Below are positions 1-13,165 of a DNA stretch of 64,000 bases, in pieces (the first letter of the stretch is position 1; every line of letters begins with the position of its first letter). This DNA comes from Sphagnum compactum (taxonomy: Eukaryota > Bryophyta > Sphagnopsida > Sphagnales): positions 4,588,001 through 4,652,000 of the forward strand of contig OZ234501.1 in the NCBI GenBank assembly GCA_965153455.1. Direction: 5' to 3'. The notes under the pieces were generated by a model. That model saw only the letters and a list, made by a program, of their open reading frames with translations, was not told where the DNA came from and searched no databases. A program made the position numbers and the translations under genes.

Positions 1-1482
1 AAACTGACAGCATCAGTATAAGCATCTGCAACCGTTGTTAGATTTGAGATTAGGTTGTCCCCACAAGCACCTGCAGGTTAGTATCTGGAGCTTGAATGCT
101 CCCTGGATCAATTGTCAATTTCCACATGCAGGCACAACACAAGCAGTTCCCCAAACCAAACCCAAAAAATAGTATAATGAGTCCAGCTAATTGCTAGGTA
201 GGTGTTCGACCTACCTTGGTTTTTTACTTTGGAATCCTGTCACCAACTTAGCTGAATGATTGATCATTCTGTGACAGTAGAAACCATGACAAATATTGAT
301 CAGTCTATGATAGTAGTCCAAAGAAAAATAAACCAAGATAGTCATTCCAGTTAGTTAGATCATGACACTAGTTAATCCAATTAAGTGAAAACCCAAGTCC
401 AGTTCCTCATCAAACATACGACAGATGCAGCAGGGCCAAAAGACAAAAAGGGTTTTTGACAGGATTTTTAAAAAAAGATCATCCAGCTCTCAAGGCTGTA
501 GACAGCTGCACTACACTAGAACTATCTGACCCCACAAAAATATTTTTAGATTGTAATTGATCAACACAAGCTACATGATCATCTATATTGTTTTGTTTGA
601 GGAACTGGTAGAGTGAGCAAATAAAGGAATAAATAAGCAAAGGTTTTCGACCACTGCTGGCCAACCCGGGCAATCAATCAGATAAACCCAAGAGATAACG
701 TTAAGAAGTCACTTTATACTTCAGTCCTCTACGGGCTGCTTGTACTCGGATCCTCAAGATTTCTAAGTCATTAATTAATTTCCAGAAAGTTTGCTTTTTG
801 GACTGACATTATTTAAGCTTTATTTTTTATAAGATTCTCAGGAGCCCTGGGAGGAATTAGGATAAAATTCAGGCCCAATATAAAAATAAATTTCATCCAC
901 TAGTTTATGAGCTGCTGCAGCTTGCGTCTTGCATGTGTTTGTTCTCTCTGCTCGGTAGCTTGCTACTGGCCAGAAACTAGAGGAGTATTTTAATATTGCT
1001 GGGAAAAAGCTATGTTTGTCTCTCTTGCCGCATGCGTAGTGATGATGATCACTGGATATTACTGTCAGACTCCCATGCATGACGGGTGGAAAGTGGTTTT
1101 GGGGCGGTTAAAATAGGGACCTACTTTGCTCCCCCAAAAAAGTTGCCAGCTGAATCATAGTTAAATTTAGTTTGCACAAAGTTGGCGGATCTAGCTAGTG
1201 TCACCAGAGGCAAGCATGACAACCCCCCCAGACCATCTCTTTTTTGAACTAGCTTAGAAACATGTGACACACGCACATTCTCTTCCTCCTCCAATTTAGC
1301 AAACCTGTTGGACACGTAAAGCTATGGATACAGAAATTTGATAGTTCATTTGGATGCATAGCCTTATGTCCATGAATTTCCCTTTTAGACAAGAATCAAG
1401 ATACCCAAGGCATATTACAGTGACTCATTAAGAGTGGGAACGATCTTGAAGGTTTAATATCCCAAACTAGGTATCAGTGTTG
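1..1482. other. intergenic DNA, no gene recognised
   Basis: No recognisable coding region, RNA gene or repeat was found here on either strand. The sequence is somewhat less AT-rich than the DNA that follows. Open frames of 64 to 80 codons occur on the minus strand but show no family resemblance and no supporting structure. Confidence 0.5.
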
Positions 1483-2270
1483 TGCTGGTAATTGTGAATA
1501 CACATATATGTCTGTAAGTGAAAAAATTTGCCAATCATGTAAATAGTTTCTTTTACACTTATGGAAAGGGAAGAGCAAAATAAAATTCATTTACACTTGG
1601 CCACAGCTTTGTGTAAATGTTTTGGGGCATGTAAGTGTATATGTCATATATATACCCCTAATCATAGGTATACCTATAAATGCTATCCATGTTAATTAGT
1701 TTAGGTTAATCCCAAAGCTTTTTTTTTTTTTTTTTGCAATGAGTCACTTTGATTGGCCCTCCACAAAAAAATTTAATACTTTTAATCCTCCCCAAATAAA
1801 AGCTCTTTACTACCAATACAAACTATGGAAAAGGTTCAACTTTAGCCCCCATATATACAACACAAGCCCACACTTTTGAGCAAAAATATGGAACAAACTG
1901 TGATTTCATATTGAGGAATATCTTGAGTGCACATCGTTGGGTGCATCTTGGGTGAATGTTGCCCCACCCATTGATTGACTAGAATTTTCATTCATAACTT
2001 TGTTCATCAACATTTTTGGCTTAGGCTTTTTCAAGAGCTTGGGTGCCTATCATGAAAATTGTATTAATTAGTTTAATTAACTGTGGTGCATCCTAGAGCT
2101 TTCTTTTTTTTTCTGGCAATGTGTCACTTTGATTGGCCCATTTATTTTTTCAAAACTCAAACTTTGGGCAGCCCCTGCCTCACCTTCCCCCTTGGCTGGT
2201 TAACATCCAATTTGTCCTCTTTTAAAATAAAAAAATCACAATTAAAAGGCCTCACTCAAGGTACCAGTGT
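1483..2270 (+). repeat. dispersed TGTAAGTGTAAA-rich repeat, copy A
   Basis: This stretch aligns by eye with 12225-13165. Shared landmarks in the same order are a cluster of TGTAAATG/TTTACACTT words, a segment beginning GTCACTTTGATTGGCC, a CTCCCCAAATA segment, a TTTTGAGCAAA-like segment and an AACTTTGTTCAT segment. It has no coding capacity and looks like a non-autonomous element of unknown class. The copy stops near the left arm of the foldback element at about 2273, so the foldback element may have inserted into it or formed its edge. Confidence 0.6.
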
Positions 2271-2272
2271 AG

Positions 2273-3912
2273 AGCTGGAATGCACAAGCAACCACCAGTG
2301 CACCAATTCAGGATGAAGCCGTTCAAGCCGTTTTGGGGATGAATCAAAAACATATCCTCCCCTACCCAAGGTTTCTATGTTTTCAGCCTCTTCTTTGCCC
2401 CAAAGTTTTCCCTCCTACCTACCTACCTCACCTCAGTTTGCACTCACTCCACTGTCAGAACTCGAAAGAGCTTGAAGCGAGAGGGCAGAAGAGGAAGGGC
2501 AAAACTAGGACCCAAAACGAGAGGGCAAAAGTGGCAGCTAAGAGAAAACGCTTGAAACAGAAAGGCAGAAGCGAGAGCCAAAAATAAGAAGGCAAAGCGA
2601 GAGCTTGAAGGTAAGCTGCTTCCTTTCTCTTCGTTTTTTTGTGTTGTTTTCTTGCGTGTTTTGTCTTCTCTATGTTTGAAAAGAAAAACATGACAACAAT
2701 GCATCGTTGTCTTCTTCTGTGGTGATGTAGCAAAGAAGGTGGCGACAGCTTGCCATCGTCTTCTTCTGTGGTTGGGTTAGCGAAAAAAACGACAATAGCT
2801 TGTTGTTGTCGCTTTTTTCTCTGTGTTTGAGAAGAAGAGGATGACAGCAACACGTTGTCGTCTTCTTCTGTGGTGGTGTTCCAACAGAAAAAACAACGAC
2901 AATTTGTTGTCATTGCCTTCTTCTTTCTGTTTGAAAAGTTTTGTTATCGTCTTCTTCTGTGGTGGTGTTGCAATGAAGAAGGCCACAGCAACAAGCCCAT
3001 CCAGTGGACAAAACAGCCAAATGGTGCATTGGTGCATCGTCTTCTTCTTTTCAAACACAGAAAAGAAGGCGATGGCAGCTTACTACCGTCGCCTTCTTCG
3101 CTACAATACCACCATAGAAAAAGACGACATCGCATTGCCATCGTCGTCTTCTTTTCAAACACAAATAAAAAGGCAACAACAGCAAGCCATTGCCTTCTTC
3201 ACAGCAACACCACCAGAAAATAAGGCAATGGCAACTTACTGCCATCACCTTCTTCATTGGAACACCACCATGTTGTGTCTTCTTCTTCTTCTCAAACACA
3301 GAAAAAAAGGCGACAAGCTGTCGTCGCCTTCTTCATTGCAACACCACCACAAAAGAAGACGACAACGCATTACCGTCGTCTTTTTCTTCTCAAACACAAA
3401 AAAGAAGGCGACAAGCTGTCGTCGCCTTCTTCATTGCAACACCACCACAAAATAAGACGACAATGCATTATCATCGTCTTCTTCTTCTCAAACACAGAAA
3501 AAACAAAACACGCAAGAAAACAATAAAAAAAATGAAGAGAATGGAGGGAGCTTACTTTCAAGCTCCTGCTCTACCCTCAAACTTTTGGCTTTTGCTTCTA
3601 GCCTTCCGCTTCTACCGTTCCATTGCAAGCGCTTTCTCTTTGCTGTCATTTCTACCCTTTTGCTTTTGGGTCCTAGTTCTACCTTCCCTCTTTTGCCCTC
3701 CCACTTCAAGCTCTCCCGAGCTCTGACAATGGAGTGAGCGCAAAATGAGGTGAGGTAGGTAGGTAGGAAGGAAAAACTTTGAGACAGAAAAGAGGCTGGA
3801 AAAACCAAAAACCTTGGGTAGGGGAGGATGTGTTTTTTATTCATCCCCAAAACAGCTTGAACGGCCTCATCCTGAACTGGTGCACTGGTGGTTGCTGGTT
3901 CACTCCAGCCCA
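2273..3912. mobile_element. foldback-type element with long inverted arms
   Basis: The first about 430 bases (2273-2700) are repeated in reverse complement at about 3490-3912. Matching landmarks include the outer word GCAACCACCAGTGCACC, the segment CATATCCTCCCCTACCCAAGG (CACATCC on the other side), the run of CTACCTACCTACCTCACCTCA and the inner word TTTTCTTGCGTGTTTTG. The centre (about 2640-3500) is built from tandem units that are themselves palindromic. Long inverted repeats made of subrepeats are typical of foldback elements, some of which are related to Mutator-like transposons. No transposase is present and I could not define a target-site duplication. The open frames inside come from low-complexity GAAGAAG/CTTCTTC sequence and are not credible proteins. 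Confidence 0.7.
2640..3500. repeat. palindromic tandem repeats inside the foldback element
   Basis: Units repeat with a spacing of about 98 bases where clearest: the word GGCGACAAGCTGTCGTCGCC starts near 3309 and again near 3407. Each unit holds two self-complementary blocks, one of GAAGAAGACGAC...GTCGTCTTCTTC type and one of AAGGCGAC...GTCGCCTT type, separated by a CAACACCACCAC spacer. Units left of about 3000 are in the opposite orientation to those on the right. Transcripts would fold into serial hairpins. Confidence 0.7.
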
Positions 3913-6900
3913 CTTTATGTAAGTGCTGGCCAGTTCGGGGTTATGGGCTGGCTCTCGGTCTGGTTCCAGGGAAGTGATCACGGGTTTCACTTGTCTAAAT
4001 TTGGAACCTGAACCCTATTGCTCTACCAACCTCTTGATCACAACATCAAGCAACCGTGGAATGGGAACCTGAACTACAATTTATTGCAGTCCTTTTATTT
4101 CTTAGGCTAGTGTTTTATTTTCAGTTTTGTGATGTTGGCAATCATCCACAAGGAGATTTAGCCACGTTTGGCTAGATACAAATCTATTAAAATCTTTTTA
4201 TGTCCTGACTACTAACAATGTGTAGAACATGTTGCCTTTTGCTTTCTTTTAAATCGTTTTTGACGAATTTTTTTAATGTAATATTCAAGAGAATGTTCAT
4301 TTTTAAAAGAAATATTTCACCAAATGGCAAGAACTCGCTACAAAAAAACCCTGTCTAGGCAGGCAATTATTACTTATATGAAATTGTAATAAAACTTGAT
4401 TGTACTTTTCAGACACATGATGAATCTCGGGTGTAAAGTTCAGAAACAGGGCAGCTCTTCAAAAGTAGGAGCTGGACAACCCTGAAATTTACACATATTT
4501 CACCCAATCACAGGCCCTCCTGAAGTTGATGTTTGCACACCAGAGTTGTGCAAGTTATTGCCTTGGGTTATTGGGATTAAGTGACTACATCTATTTATTT
4601 TTGTGCAACTCGCAGACCCAATTGTAAATTGCAGTGCCTCAGAAATTCTTTGTTTCTAGTCTTTTGAATTTAACAAGTGGAGATTAAGAATAGGCTGCAA
4701 CAATTGTCCATATTTGTCTTTAGATAATCATATGCATGGAGCTACAGTGCACTATGACCTCTTTTGAGGTATAAAATGGTTGGCTTAGGAGGGTTTTACT
4801 CGTAGCTACTTGTGGTCAACAACATAAGTGGGTCCAGGTGAAAAGGGGCATGAGAAAGGCATTTTGCAACATGACTTAAGTGGCCTTATCCCCACTTTTA
4901 CTATGGTGATGATATACAACTTTATTCCAAGAAAATTCAAGGAAAAAAGAAAGAAAAAGGAAGGACCTAAATCTTTATTGAGAAAACTGCAAACAAATCA
5001 AAAGTGGGTCTGCAAAGAGGGGGATGTCGGGTGGAAGCTAATCGTTCAACTTAGGATTGGGGTTGCAACTTTCAGAGTTCAAAAGGTACCCATTGCCTGA
5101 AAAGGGTCTCAAAATGATTGAGAAGTGGGGACCCTTTTGCCCTCGGGTGACTTCACTATTTGTTTAGAATAAATAAATTGTCAGCTTGTTAGTAAAAAGC
5201 TTTTGTCACTAGAAAAGAAATAGACCTCTACACTTGATGACTGCTCCAGAAACTCTAGAGTTATTTATGTATAACCAAGAAGGATGATGACATCTACAAA
5301 ATTGAACAAGAACTGGACCCAATCGTTTTACATGGACTTGAACCCAACCTTAGAACCAAATCCAGGAGTCTTCATGGATCCCGACCCAGCCAAGAACCAA
5401 ACCAGTGGGTTTTAAGGGTTTTTTATAAGGTCCAGTTTTTAGCGTTAAATAGTGGCTAGGGTCTTAGGTTTAGAGAGAGTTTAAAGTTTTTAGGTTCTAT
5501 GTCCTATGTCTAAGTTATAAGGTTCTAAGGTCCTAGGTCCTAGCCTTAAACTTTAATATGTAAAGGCATCTCCAATGGTAGCATTAAAATGGCCTTTACA
5601 CATATATGTTTTTGATGTTCTTTAGTTCCAAGCTATGTTGGATAGAGGTCCAAATAGGGCCCATGTGAGTGGAGACCATTATTAACTAACTATTCCTTAT
5701 GTTGTTCCTTATTGTTGCTCTTGGGAACATGTTGGGGAACAATTTGAAAACTTTGAGAGCCCATTGGGAACTTAAGAAAACACCATGAAAATCTTTTGAC
5801 AATGTGATGTACACATTTTGGGAACATCAAAACTCAAAAAAATCAAAATTGTTTAGAAATAAACTTTCAAACCATCCTCAAAAGTAATCTGAAACCAGCC
5901 CTGACCTAAACATAGAGCCAAAGGTTCTTATAAAAGTTGAACTCATCAAATTTGGAATTGTTGGTCAAAAAAAATTTGACTTGGTCACAAAACGGACAGG
6001 TTTTAAATTTTGAAAATATTCCCTAGACTTGGAACTAAGGGGTCTTGCATTTTTTCTAAAAACTTTAGACTCAATCCCAACAATTCTTGGAAAAACCAAG
6101 ATTCTGCCAAGATTGATTCAAAGGACACTAATTTCTTTTCAAATTTTAATACAACCATTAACATAATATAGTATAATAATAATAAAAATTGAGTTATGGT
6201 AATTTCTTTAAATTATTTTGAATTATAAATCATGAAATCAAGAATACTTTCCCTAAATAACCAGTTCTCCAAAACTTGTTTTGCAAAATCAACATGATTA
6301 GGTAACCCACTGTTTTTGAAGGACTCGCCTTGAGAAGCACCAGTGACTTGTTAGAGCATGATTGCAAGCAACCATGTTGAACCAAAAAGACTATAACATT
6401 ATCAAATTTGTGGATTGGGTTTCCTTGTAATGGCTACATATAATGCAATGTTATGTTAAATTTTGTTTAATGGGGACTTGAGTGTGTATATGGGCTAGAT
6501 ATGTTTTTATACATAATTTGAAATTATTGAAAGGTATGAACTTTTAAAGTTGAAATAATGAACATAATCCTAACAACAATTTGAATGTGGAATTCAAAAT
6601 AGTCCAACAAGGGACTTGATTTTAGTAGGAATCAAGACGATGGGTCAATAGAAAAAAGTTTGAACATATTTGCATCATGTCAATTGTGTAGTAATATATT
6701 TATGAACTTCTTACGTACAATGTGATATGGATTCATGGGGCTGTTTTTTTGGTTTGAATTAATTGGTCCATTGTAGTTTGCATTCACTCTACTTGAGTAT
6801 GTAAGGATGTGAATTTGATAAGGAGTAGATTAAGATATCAAAAGAATATTGGAAATGTGATTCATTTTTCAAATTCATTAATCAATTAAGTTAATGTCCT

Positions 6901-8437
6901 TTGAAAATTTATAGCCTAGGAAAGGTCCAAATTACCATTGAGGGTCACTTTTAAATAATTCCCTTCTAATAAGAAGGGAGATTGAATGAATTAAAGTGTC
7001 ACACAACACAAACAGTACTGGTGTGGCCTGTGCCATTGGCCCAAGTGTTACCAAATCCTCAACTGTTTTTTCCTTCCAAAACCTGGCTTTTTGGAATTTA
7101 TTTGAATTTTCCAATATTTATTTGAATTTGAATATCTCTTAAATTTCATTTAAAAATCAATATCTCTTAAATTCTAGTGGCAATGATTCATTGAAATTAA
7201 TTAATTTAAAGAGGGCAAATTAGGTTCCACAAGTCATTATACATTGAAAATTTGGACAGTTCCAAATTGGAATTTGTTTAACCCATTCCCAAATGAAGAG
7301 GCATGGAAAGGTGTCTTTTTATATTTATGTCTTTTGAAAGTTTATTTTCCAACACCATATTCACAAGAAGATTTTGAATACATTTTCCACCAATTTGCAT
7401 CCATTTCTTTAAATTAAATATTGAGTTTAATTCAATTCAATCTTAATCCAATTGTTGAAATATAATTTAGTTCAATTCAAATTCCATTTGATGTATTTGA
7501 ATTCAATTCAAATTCAATCCAAGTTGCACTAAAATGTTGTTTAGGCCTTAATTTCATACAAGAATGATTTAATGTTTTTCAATTCAATAACATTTGTAAA
7601 ACAAATTTGTTCCACAAAGATATTTATCTATTTCTTATTTTTTCAATGCTTTTAGTCTGGAGTAGATAAGGAGGATTTATTGCATGTCACACAATGCTAC
7701 ATTACATCATCATTACCCTTTGACCGAACTTCATTTATATCAAAGTTATTTCAACATATCATGTCATCAACATATGAACATGTGTTGACCAATTAGGCCT
7801 CATGTGGATATATTAACATTGTTCCAAAGATTGTTCACAAAGGAATACATATCAATGCAAAGATCAGAATGGAAAAAATGTCTTTTGCATTTAACATGTG
7901 AAAACAACCTTGATGGAATCATTTTGATACTATGCGTGATACTCAAGTTCCTCTTTACATTTTTTTGGCTTTGTAGATCACAAATTGTATAAATTTGTGT
8001 GATTTTTGCAATTATGTAAATATTATGTGAGAGATATGAAAAAGGGCAAGAAGGATCAAATTTGAAATCATGTTAATGAGTTTGGCAATAATCCAATGAA
8101 AATGTGTTTTGAACACAAAACAAGAATGAAGGTTGATCATCAAATTAAAGATAATATAAAATTTATTTAAGACTGTGTTTTTATCATGTAGATTGTGATT
8201 TTCTACAAAGCATTTTTTGTCATAAGTTTTCAATGTTTGGGCATGCACATTCTTTTTTTTCCTTCATTGTGGCTTGCACCCATATATATGATAATGTATG
8301 AACAATTTTTGGAGACCAATTATTTTAATAAAACTTCATTTAAATAAATAATTTATATATATACTTTATGTTAGTTTGTCATCACTAATACTGTGAAGTA
8401 ACACAAAGCCAAAATGAATATAAGGTATTGAAATTGG
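3913..8437. other. AT-rich intergenic DNA
   Basis: No gene or RNA was recognised. At 5440-5570 there is a degenerate run of short words such as GGTTCTA, GTCCTAG and TTAGGTT, which looks like a decayed microsatellite. The rest is AT-rich with frequent stops in all frames. Confidence 0.5.
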
Positions 8438-8540
8438 ATATATATATATATATGGTAATTGAAACTAGGTTTAAATAAAAAGGTAGGGAAAAATTTATTC
8501 CTTCACCTAAATACCTACCACCCCTCCCCCCCCCCCCCCC
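8438..8540. repeat. (TA)n microsatellite and poly-C tract
   Basis: A short TA run lies at about 8438-8454 and an almost pure C run at about 8521-8540. The poly-C length should be treated cautiously because homopolymers are error-prone in sequencing. Confidence 0.8.
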
Positions 8541-9384
8541 AAACCTTGCTTGAAATAGTAGATTAAAATTCTAACATTTAATGTCCTTTCAAGCCTACCT
8601 ACATACCATCTACCTACATGTTACTTACCTACTTTCTTACCTACTACCAATTCCCCAAACCCATTATTCACCTACCAATCATTAGATGTGACCAAACTAG
8701 ATGAAAAAAGTTTTTTTTCAACCACCTAGTATTCATCCAAATGTACATGCCTTAATCATAGATAGATAATCACACCTACACTTTCAACTTGACATGTAAA
8801 CTTAACAATGCATATAATTTGTAACAATTACAAAAACAACTTGTTTGTCACTTGTCATTGAAGTGATTGATGATGGTTAACGTGAACTCACTTCTCATCA
8901 ACCTTTGCATCTAAAATGCATGGTAGTCACACCAAATAGGCACATTTGTAACTATAAATTTTGCATTTGCCACAATTTAGTTGCACATGCACAACTAGAG
9001 GTGTCTATGACTTTGTAACACATCTAACATCCTACAACAATTGGAGTTGTAGATTTAATTGATTTGGACACCAATCACAACCTAGGTATAAAAATAGTGG
9101 TTGGTATGGACAAGATTGTTTTTAATGATAGATGTTATCATTCGTCAACTTAAGCTTATTATGCCACTGATTAATATTTTAGAACATTCATCCTTTCCAT
9201 GGAGGCATTCCTATATTATTTGGTATTTTTAGTGTTTTTCTTGAACACGTGGTGAATGTGAAAGTAATTGACCTTTATTTGCGTTTAACCCATAATAATA
9301 AGCTAACCCATATATGAATTCAAAGTAGGCTTAACCAAAAGATCTTCATGTGTATGCCACATAATGTTTTATTTTATTATATAC
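8541..9384. other. AT-rich intergenic DNA
   Basis: No gene, RNA or clear repeat was recognised. A CTACCTAC-rich patch is present near 8595-8645. Confidence 0.5.
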
Positions 9385-9516
9385 CACTAAAAGAATTTTT
9401 TTTTTTTTGTGACTTGTCTTATGCAATTAAAAATGTTGCATGCAACTAATTTTTAATTGCATGTGACACATGTAGTTGCATAAGACAAGTCACAAAAGAC
9501 AATTTTTCTACTAGTG
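9385..9516. mobile_element. hairpin MITE with CACTA-like ends
   Basis: The 132-base segment starts CACTAAAAGAA and ends TTTCTACTAGTG, whose reverse complement is CACTAGTAGAAA, the style of terminus seen in plant CACTA elements. Inside, TTTTGTGACTTGTCTTATGCA near 9406 is matched by its reverse complement near 9476-9497, so the whole piece can fold into one long hairpin with an inner stem around AATTAAAAAT. There is no coding capacity. A 3-bp target duplication was not evident, so the class is probable but not proven. Confidence 0.6.
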
Positions 9517-12224
9517 TATCTATAAGCATCCTTCTACCACATTATTTTTAGACAACATATATTTTTCATAAATAAACTTCAAATGTTCAAAAAAAAATTC
9601 TTATCATGTTCATTTAATGAAAATACATCAAATAATCAAATTTAATTGTTGTGGTAATTAGCCCATGTTAACTAGTAATAGAAAAATGTTATAGTTTATT
9701 TCTTTTGTCATGTTTCAACACTGAACAAATAACAAAAAGTTGTTCATGAAATTAGAAATCTACAAATGAATCAGAATTAAAAGGACCACATAAAACCTAT
9801 TCATATAAATATTAGATCCCATATCTACCTATCGATTGTCATATTTGTGGATTTACATCTCTAGTGACAAATATGCACATTAATTATTTGTGGGGGCATT
9901 AATGTGACTAAGTTTTAAATTATAAGTTGCTTAAATATAATGCAAATTATCAGTCATGTTCCAAAAATCCAAACAATACATGTTACAATCTAAAAAAAAT
10001 TCATAATCATGGATTTATAATTGGTTCACCTTGCTATATTTCCTTTAATAACAATATAACATTTTAGATAATGTGACAAGGATGTTGTAGATGTTAATCA
10101 AATGACCATTTTTAATTCCAATGATGTAGGAACTAATTTATATGGGTTCCTTTGCAAAAAGTTTCGTATGTCATTTCTATACAACCATTCTAGTTGTATG
10201 GTCATCCCTCGACCATTCCAAAGACAATTCAAAAATAACTACCTCATTTTCAAGCCTAACTACTTCATAATTACTTTCTTTTCCTATTAACTTTCATAAT
10301 AATTATCTCCCACCTTTCCTAATAACTACTTCCATTTATAACTCACTCCTTTTTCCTATCCACCAACATGGATATAGAAAAACAAATTAACATGTGTTTT
10401 TTCATGTCCATGAAATGTATATTAATTTAAATTAAATTTGACATTGACATAATTATATGAAAACATAAGAAAAAATTAAAATAGTTGATCATCACTTGTA
10501 GTGCGTAACAACATGGAGTTCAAATAATTGGTTATACAATAGTGAACCTTGGGCAACAAGTACGATAGGTGGAGTAAAACCTAAATTTTGACCTCTTTTT
10601 CTTAAACCAAGTGAAATCAAACCAAAAGTTTAGGAGTTTGAAAATCAAATTACAAGAGTTGGCAATTAGGCCAAAGAAAGTATAACACTAACCTTGACAA
10701 AGATGGTGTTTGGGAATCAAAGGTGGTAATTTAAATGATTCCTTGATTCGAATTTTCACTTTGGGAATTACAACTCTCTATTAGTCCCACATGTTTAAAG
10801 TGACATTTGAAAGATCAAATCTCCTCCATTTCAATGATTTTAGTTCATTCAAAACATTTCAGATTGAAAAGTTTGACATGGTGTTAAAAGCTTGTGGTAT
10901 GGGTTATATGAAAATGATATTCCCTATGTTTAGTGGTTGTGTTTTTTAAGAGTTGTGAGTTTCCAAAATGACACAACAACAATGTGGCCCATTTCAAAAT
11001 TAGACTTTGGGAACTTTTTTGTTTTCCCTATAGCATGGGGACCCACAAAGTATATTGTAAAGAGAGTAGTGCCTCCTTCATCATCTAGGTTGTGGTGATC
11101 CCATGATGGGTCTTGAATTTGGTTTTGGTTAAAATTGTGCATTATCTCTTTGTTTGCTTGGTGCAATTGAAGTATTCAAAATTATTCATGGAACACATCA
11201 AGAAACCTTTTGCCTCCTTATCTTGGTGGCAAAGAGTTCATGAAAATGCACCTCAAACTTTCAAAAAACTATTGTCGCAAAATTGAGAATTACCACCAAT
11301 ACCACTTAACAAGCTTGAGACTTTTGTCATTAGAATTGGAGGATAGACAAATGTTCTTATGATATATGGGGGATGGCATAGTACATGGAGTTTGTATATA
11401 TTTATGCATTGATATCAAGGAACCTAGGAAGTTGGTATGTCTTTAAACACTACAAGTAGACATTAAACAATACAAGCCTCAAACGCATATTGCCTTCAAT
11501 ATGACCAAGGTAATATTCTTGCCCTATTATACTTGAGGAAATGTTTGTATTATATTAATATATCCTTCACTTTTCTTATTCATTTTGTTGGTATGACTAA
11601 AAGCAATGCAAGTTGACATCATGGGGCAATACAAGCCTCATACTCAAATTGGTCTTAATATGACCTTAATGTGCTAATCTTGGCTTAATATGACTTGACA
11701 CAACATCTATATCATATTAATATCCATTCGCTTTTCTTGTTCATTTTAATAGAGTCTAACATTAGCCTAAGGTTTTGAACATATGTCAATTTTGTAAACT
11801 TTCATATCTTTGTTGCATTAAAGATATATATCATTTGAAGATTCATGGTGAACTATCATTAACGCCAAACATTTTTTGCCTTTTTATCTAGACAATTAAG
11901 GCTTTAGTGTCACCTTTTCAGCATGCATGTTTAGCCAAATGTACATAGTAATTATAGAGAGTCTTTATATATGAAGAAGGTGGAAAGTGATATGACATAT
12001 GAAATGATTTTCAACACTTGATGCCTCCTTATATTGTTCATCAAAATACTTACATCAAGGCCTTCTTAAAAGAAAAAATGCATTGACAAAATACATACAA
12101 TATTGATTATATCAAACTTTACAAATGTTTAGTATTGATACCCCGTTTATATGGAAGTTTATTAAGATTTGGTACAAGTACTAACTAATGTTCTAAAAAC
12201 ATAAATCAGAATTGAAATAAACCA
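9517..12224. other. AT-rich intergenic DNA
   Basis: No gene or RNA gene was recognised. Two related passages near 11430-11530 and 11580-11750 share words such as ACAAGCCTCA and AATATGACC and may be a decayed duplication. Confidence 0.45.
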
Positions 12225-13165
12225 ATGTTGTGCATTTAAGTGTCAATAGCCATATGTATGACATGTAAATCCCATGTAAATGTAAATAATTTACACTTAC
12301 ACACCCAAACATTTTACATTTACACAGGAATAGTGTAAATATTTGTCAAATACACTTACATAGTGATGTGTAAATGTTTTAGGACATGTAAATGTATATG
12401 TATATATTACATACCTTTAATAACTATACCTATTTGCAATCCATATCAGTTAGTTGTGTGTACATCCAAATGTGAGTGCATCCACATTGAACTTTTTTTG
12501 CAATAGGTCACTTTGATTGACCATTCAAAAAAAATTCACAATGCTTTTAATACTCCCCAAATAGAAGCATTTTATACCAATAAGGGACTATGGTAGAGCT
12601 TCCCGTTAGCCACCTATATACAATACAAGAATAAACTTTTGAGTAAAGGATATGGGACAAATTGTGGTGCTATTATAAGCAATATCTTGATGCACATTCT
12701 TGGGGTGCATTTTGCCTCATCTCATTGCATGAGCATAATTTTGATTCTTAACTTTGTTCATAGACATTTTTGGCCTAGGAGTTTACAAAAGCTTGGGTAC
12801 TTATTATGATTCATATTAATTAATTTAATCGGTTGTCATGCATCCCAAACACAAATTTTTTTCTAAAAAACTTATTTTGCAAAGGGCCATTTTGATTGAC
12901 CTATCACCAAAAACATTCTCAACCCAACCAACACCCCCCCCAAAATAGAAACAACATGTTTTTAATTATTTTACAAAAACACATAAAACCATATGTGTAA
13001 TTATTTTGCACTTATATTTACACTATTTTACATGACATAAAATAAATTTACGGGATTTTACACCTACACATTCCATGTTCTACATTTATACTTACATTAA
13101 CATAAATAAACCTTACACTCTTTCACGGAGTGTAAGTCCTAAGCCATATACATGCACAAGACTGG
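12225..13165 (+). repeat. dispersed TGTAAGTGTAAA-rich repeat, copy B
   Basis: This is the most complete copy seen. It starts with AAGTGTCAATAGCCATATG, runs through a block rich in TTTACACTTACAC, then the GGTCACTTTGATTGACC segment shared with copy A, and ends with GTGTAAGTCCTAAGCCATATAC. Related material occurs at 1483-2270, 15283-15395, 17340-18005 and, in reverse, at 18006-18107 plus 24388-24690. No protein or tRNA-like sequence was recognised in it. Confidence 0.65.

Noticed and set aside
2455-3726. Long overlapping open frames on both strands of up to 210 codons
   Set aside because: They come from GAAGAAG/CTTCTTC and GTCGTC palindromic repeats, so several frames stay open at once. The translations are low-complexity Ser, Leu, Phe, Lys and His mixtures without domains.
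5440-5570. Telomere-like TTAGG/CCTAG words
   Set aside because: The words vary too much and no run of the plant heptamer TTTAGGG is present.
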